Assembly: GCA_946482345.1 (NCBI GenBank)
Contig: CAMLRJ010000156.1
Span: forward strand, 1-7,639
DNA: 7,639 nt
Reading direction: 5' to 3'
DNA from: an uncultured Cellvibrio sp.
GTDB taxonomy: Bacteria; Pseudomonadota; Gammaproteobacteria; Pseudomonadales; Cellvibrionaceae
Part shown: positions 5,222 through 7,639 of the stretch, piece by piece
Numbering within the stretch: the first letter of the stretch is position 1
Layout: each line of letters begins with the position of its first letter
Notes under the pieces: generated by a model
Told to the model about the DNA's origin: nothing
Seen by the model: the letters and a program-made list of their open reading frames with translations, nothing else
Databases searched by the model: none
Translations under genes and position numbers: made by a program

Positions 5222-6222
5222 ATACGGTGACGTTGACATGTCCATCAGTTGCTGTGACAGGCGCCAGTGGGTTTATTGGCTCAATGGTTTCCAGCGAGTT
5301 GAGTCAGAGTGGTTTGTGTGTTCGCAATGGTTACCGAAATGAGGTTGCTGCTCGACACAATTCGTTCAAGATTGATCTCGGGCGCAAGTTAGTTGCGCAT
5401 GGATTTCTTGATGGTGCCCAGGTTCTCGTGCATGCGGCAGGACCTGCACATACATCTTTGCCGGAAGAGAGACGATTTCGTATCGAAACTATTGATGGGG
5501 GGCGTTGGTTGTTTGAGAAAGCCGTCGCTGCTGGCGTTAAACGTATCGTACTGGTCAGCAGCTGCAAAGCTGGTTATGAGTTTGGTGAGGGCGTATCAGA
5601 GTCAGATATTGATAGGCCAGGAGATATTTATGGAAAGGTGAAGCTCGAACTTGAACAAATGCTTGTTGCTCTCGCCGAAATGGCTCGAGTTGAGTGGGTC
5701 ATTTTCCGTCCGGCGCTGGTCTACGGTATCGGGGTAAAAGGCAACCTCTCGGCTTGGTTCAGACGTGCTAGAAATCCTCTGCTGCCGCGTTTCCCTTCCG
5801 CTGGCTATCGGTCAATGGTATCGGTTGCTGATTTGGCAACTGCAATCGGTCTCGGATGTACCCATCCTAATGCTGCGAACAAACGATTCTATGTCTCAGA
5901 TGGAGTTAGTTACTCCATTTCAGAGATTGACTCGGCGATCAGAAGGGGGGGGGGGCTTCGTTACTCGCCGATTCAATTGCCATGGGTCTGGAGACTTGCT
6001 GCGAGAGTTGGAGATATTGCAGCTGGTGCTGGAATGGACATTGGTTTTGACGGGGCCCGATTGGCAAAGCTCACGAAGACTGCAACATGCTCAGCCACAC
6101 TTCTTCGTGCACAATTGAGCTGGCATCCAACAACGACCTTCTATGAGCAATTGCCATCAATGCTCGCAGTACAATCATCAGTAGCAAAGTCGCGATCTGC
6201 ACCACAAACACAGCAATTTTAG
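5218..6222 (+). CDS. NAD-dependent nucleotide-sugar epimerase/dehydratase (extended SDR)
   Basis: Extended short-chain dehydrogenase/reductase, 334 residues from the GTG at 5218, cytoplasmic, predicted to act on the sugar of a UDP- or GDP-linked precursor. Motifs: the dinucleotide-binding GASGFIG (15-21), VHAAGPAH (71-78), LVSSCK (112-117) with the catalytic Ser, Y138-G-K-V-K142 as the Y-x-x-x-K pair, and FRPALVYG (164-171) before the substrate loop. The GTG start overlaps the glycosyltransferase stop (GTGA at 5218-5221), implying coupled translation; an upstream in-frame start at 5152 would add 22 residues that lie wholly inside the glycosyltransferase and match nothing in the fold. Epimerases of this kind (WbpV-like) commonly precede wbpM in Pseudomonas O-antigen loci; the exact reaction is not certain. 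The coding sequence carries an 11-G run at 5945-5955, so the reading frame may be unstable. Confidence 0.88.
   Translation: MNTVTLTCPSVAVTGASGFIGSMVSSELSQSGLCVRNGYRNEVAARHNSFKIDLGRKLVAHGFLDGAQVLVHAAGPAHTSLPEERRFRIETIDGGRWLFEKAVAAGVKRIVLVSSCKAGYEFGEGVSESDIDRPGDIYGKVKLELEQMLVALAEMARVEWVIFRPALVYGIGVKGNLSAWFRRARNPLLPRFPSAGYRSMVSVADLATAIGLGCTHPNAANKRFYVSDGVSYSISEIDSAIRRGGGLRYSPIQLPWVWRLAARVGDIAAGAGMDIGFDGARLAKLTKTATCSATLLRAQLSWHPTTTFYEQLPSMLAVQSSVAKSRSAPQTQQF
5945..5955 (+). repeat. Run of 11 G inside the epimerase gene
   Basis: Eleven consecutive G residues encode part of an Arg and three Gly codons (R-R-G-G-G-L-R, around residues 242-248). Gain of one G would bring a TGA at 6048-6050 into frame. 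Loss of one G would lead to a TGA ending at 6118. Either change removes the C-terminal part of the protein. Long G runs of this kind are slippage-prone. Confidence 0.9.
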
Positions 6223-6239
6223 CTTCTCTCCCGACGCGA

Positions 6240-7639
6240 CTAGTTGACAGAAAGTTGGGATACCTGTTGCCTAGTGCTAAGGCGATGTAGATTCGATACC
6301 CGTTTTTGTATCATACATAGATGATCACAAATGTCGGTATTCGGACTATATCCCGTCGGGGCTTCGCGCATAATCTCTCGGACTCTGTCGCAATCGGCTA
6401 TAGCACAAGCATGGCGTAAGTTTTCCAGGATTTTCATTAGTTCGTTGTATGGCAAGAAAACTTCTGATGCCCGCAGGATACGCGGATGATCGGTACCAGT
6501 TACGTCGTCGCCGATGAGCAGGCCTTCATGCATCTTTTCACCAGGTCGTAAGCCTGTGTACTGAACTTCTATATCGCCGTTCTTATTCTTGTCATCTCGG
6601 ACGGTTAATCCCATCAAATGAATCATCTGTTTGGCGAGATCGGCAATCTTGATTGGTTCGCCCATATCGAGAACGTACACATCACCACCAAGCCCCATTG
6701 AGCCGGCTTGAATCACCAGCTGAGCTGCCTCTGGAATGGTCATGAAGTATCGACGAACTTCTGGATGTGTAACTGTCACGGGCCCACCCGCGCGAATTTG
6801 ATCTTTAAATAGTGGAACCACGGAGCCAGACGAACCAAGGACATTCCCGAAGCGCACCATCGTAAATCGAGTATTCTTTTGATGGTCCGCTAATGCTTGA
6901 AGGCACAGTTCTGCAAGTCTTTTTGAGGCGCCCATCAAATTGGTGGGGTGGACCGCTTTGTCTGTTGAGATTAAGACGAACGATTCAACACCAGCTTCGA
7001 TTGCCGCCATCGCTGTGTTCCACGTGCCGAAAACGTTGTTCTGAACGCCCTCAATCATGTTGTATTCAACCATCGGGACATGCTTGTATGCTGCAGCATG
7101 ATAGACCGTGTGCACGCCGAACGATTTCATAATGGAATGCATGAGTTTTCTATTCTGCACCGAACCCAACAGCGGGATGAACTCCACATTAATTTTCAAG
7201 TGCGAGCACATCTCCTCCAAGGCCATGTGAATGCTATACAACGCGTACTCAGATTGTTCAAGCAAGATTAACTGGCTTGGGCCCTGAGCAAGTACTTGGC
7301 GGCAAATTTCAGAACCAATCGACCCGCCGGCCCCCGTTACAAGAACGGTTTTCGCAGAAATACAGCGAGATAGTAAGGTGACGTTTGGCTGCACTGGGTC
7401 TCGTGATAGAAGGTCTTCAATATCAATGTCACGCACTTCTTCAATGCGAGCCTTGCCGCTTACCAAATCAGACATTCCCGCAATGGTTTGAACTTTTACA
7501 TTAAACGGTTCAAGGCTAAGGATGATATTGCGACGATGGGAAGCCGAGATGGAGGGCAATGCCAGCAGAACAGCACTTACATGATGGCGACGGATCAGCG
7601 AGGGGATTTTTTTGGCCGAATAGATACTCAGTCCCTGAA
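6240..7639 (-). CDS. wbpM: WbpM-like UDP-sugar 4,6-dehydratase, N-terminus outside window
   Basis: Membrane-anchored nucleotide-sugar 4,6-dehydratase of the WbpM/CapD/FlaA1 group; WbpM acts on UDP-GlcNAc at C4/C6 to start the route to deoxy-amino sugars such as QuiNAc or FucNAc. The frame is open to the edge (last full codon 7637-7635), giving 465 visible residues. It is 5'-truncated: the visible part begins GLSIYSAKKIPSLIRRHH, a region that follows the membrane helices in the roughly 665-residue WbpM proteins, so about 200 residues are missing. A TTG at 7559 is not the real start. Motifs in visible numbering: TGAGGSIGS (101-109, NAD binding), HAAAYKHVPMVEYN (about 180-193), STDKAVHPTNLMGASKR (224-240) with Met235 in place of the usual SDR Tyr (the S-M-K arrangement known for WbpM), and LRPGEKMHE near the end. 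It points against all other genes here and its stop is 17 bases from the epimerase stop. Confidence 0.93.
   Translation of the reverse strand, partial: QGLSIYSAKKIPSLIRRHHVSAVLLALPSISASHRRNIILSLEPFNVKVQTIAGMSDLVSGKARIEEVRDIDIEDLLSRDPVQPNVTLLSRCISAKTVLVTGAGGSIGSEICRQVLAQGPSQLILLEQSEYALYSIHMALEEMCSHLKINVEFIPLLGSVQNRKLMHSIMKSFGVHTVYHAAAYKHVPMVEYNMIEGVQNNVFGTWNTAMAAIEAGVESFVLISTDKAVHPTNLMGASKRLAELCLQALADHQKNTRFTMVRFGNVLGSSGSVVPLFKDQIRAGGPVTVTHPEVRRYFMTIPEAAQLVIQAGSMGLGGDVYVLDMGEPIKIADLAKQMIHLMGLTVRDDKNKNGDIEVQYTGLRPGEKMHEGLLIGDDVTGTDHPRILRASEVFLPYNELMKILENLRHACAIADCDRVREIMREAPTGYSPNTDICDHLCMIQKRVSNLHRLSTRQQVSQLSVN

Noticed and set aside
5765..6118. 117-codon plus-strand ORF overlapping the epimerase in another frame.
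   Set aside because: It is not an independent gene; it matters only as the frame entered if the G11 tract loses one base.

Overview
The window looks like part of an O-antigen / surface-polysaccharide gene cluster from a gamma-proteobacterium, most likely a Pseudomonas of the fluorescens/putida type. The organism call is an inference. It rests on the WbpM-type nucleotide-sugar dehydratase at the right edge, the rhamnosyltransferase-like GT2 plus SDR epimerase pair beside it, and a GC-rich IS relic sitting among more AT-rich genes, as expected of a transferred polysaccharide locus. No rRNA, tRNA or CRISPR array is visible.

Left block (1-2700, + strand). Three tightly packed genes follow one another: an acyltransferase-3 membrane protein whose 5' end lies outside the window (2-967), a lipoprotein with FG-GAP/VCBS-type calcium-binding repeats (954-1787, overlapping the acyltransferase), and a phytanoyl-CoA-dioxygenase-like Fe(II)/2-oxoglutarate enzyme (1789-2700, one base after the lipoprotein stop). 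Spacing and Shine-Dalgarno placement indicate one translationally linked unit.

Middle (2701-3111). This gap has no intact gene. It holds a 311-bp degenerate insertion-sequence remnant (2722-3032) with imperfect terminal inverted repeats, a possible 3-bp target duplication, and the wrecked start of an IS3-family orfA carrying three in-frame stops. It is about 60% G+C over the part counted.

Right block (3112-6222, + strand). A second, complete acyltransferase-3 gene starts at a TTG. It is followed by a 157-bp gap with a possible 40-codon ORF, a family-2 glycosyltransferase, and an NAD-dependent epimerase/dehydratase coupled to it by a GTGA overlap. The epimerase contains a run of 11 G that would switch the gene off if it slipped by one base. 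A wbpM-like 4,6-dehydratase lies on the opposite strand, converges on the epimerase with only 17 bp between the stop codons, and runs off the right edge.

Likely division of labour (inference): the WbpM-like enzyme and the epimerase make an activated deoxy/amino sugar, the GT2 transfers a sugar during repeat-unit assembly, and the two membrane acyltransferases decorate the glycan. The dioxygenase and the lipoprotein are unusual partners whose roles cannot be read from sequence. The points most worth following are the G11 tract (candidate phase variation of the surface glycan), the acyltransferase-lipoprotein-dioxygenase cassette, and the MITE-like IS relic.
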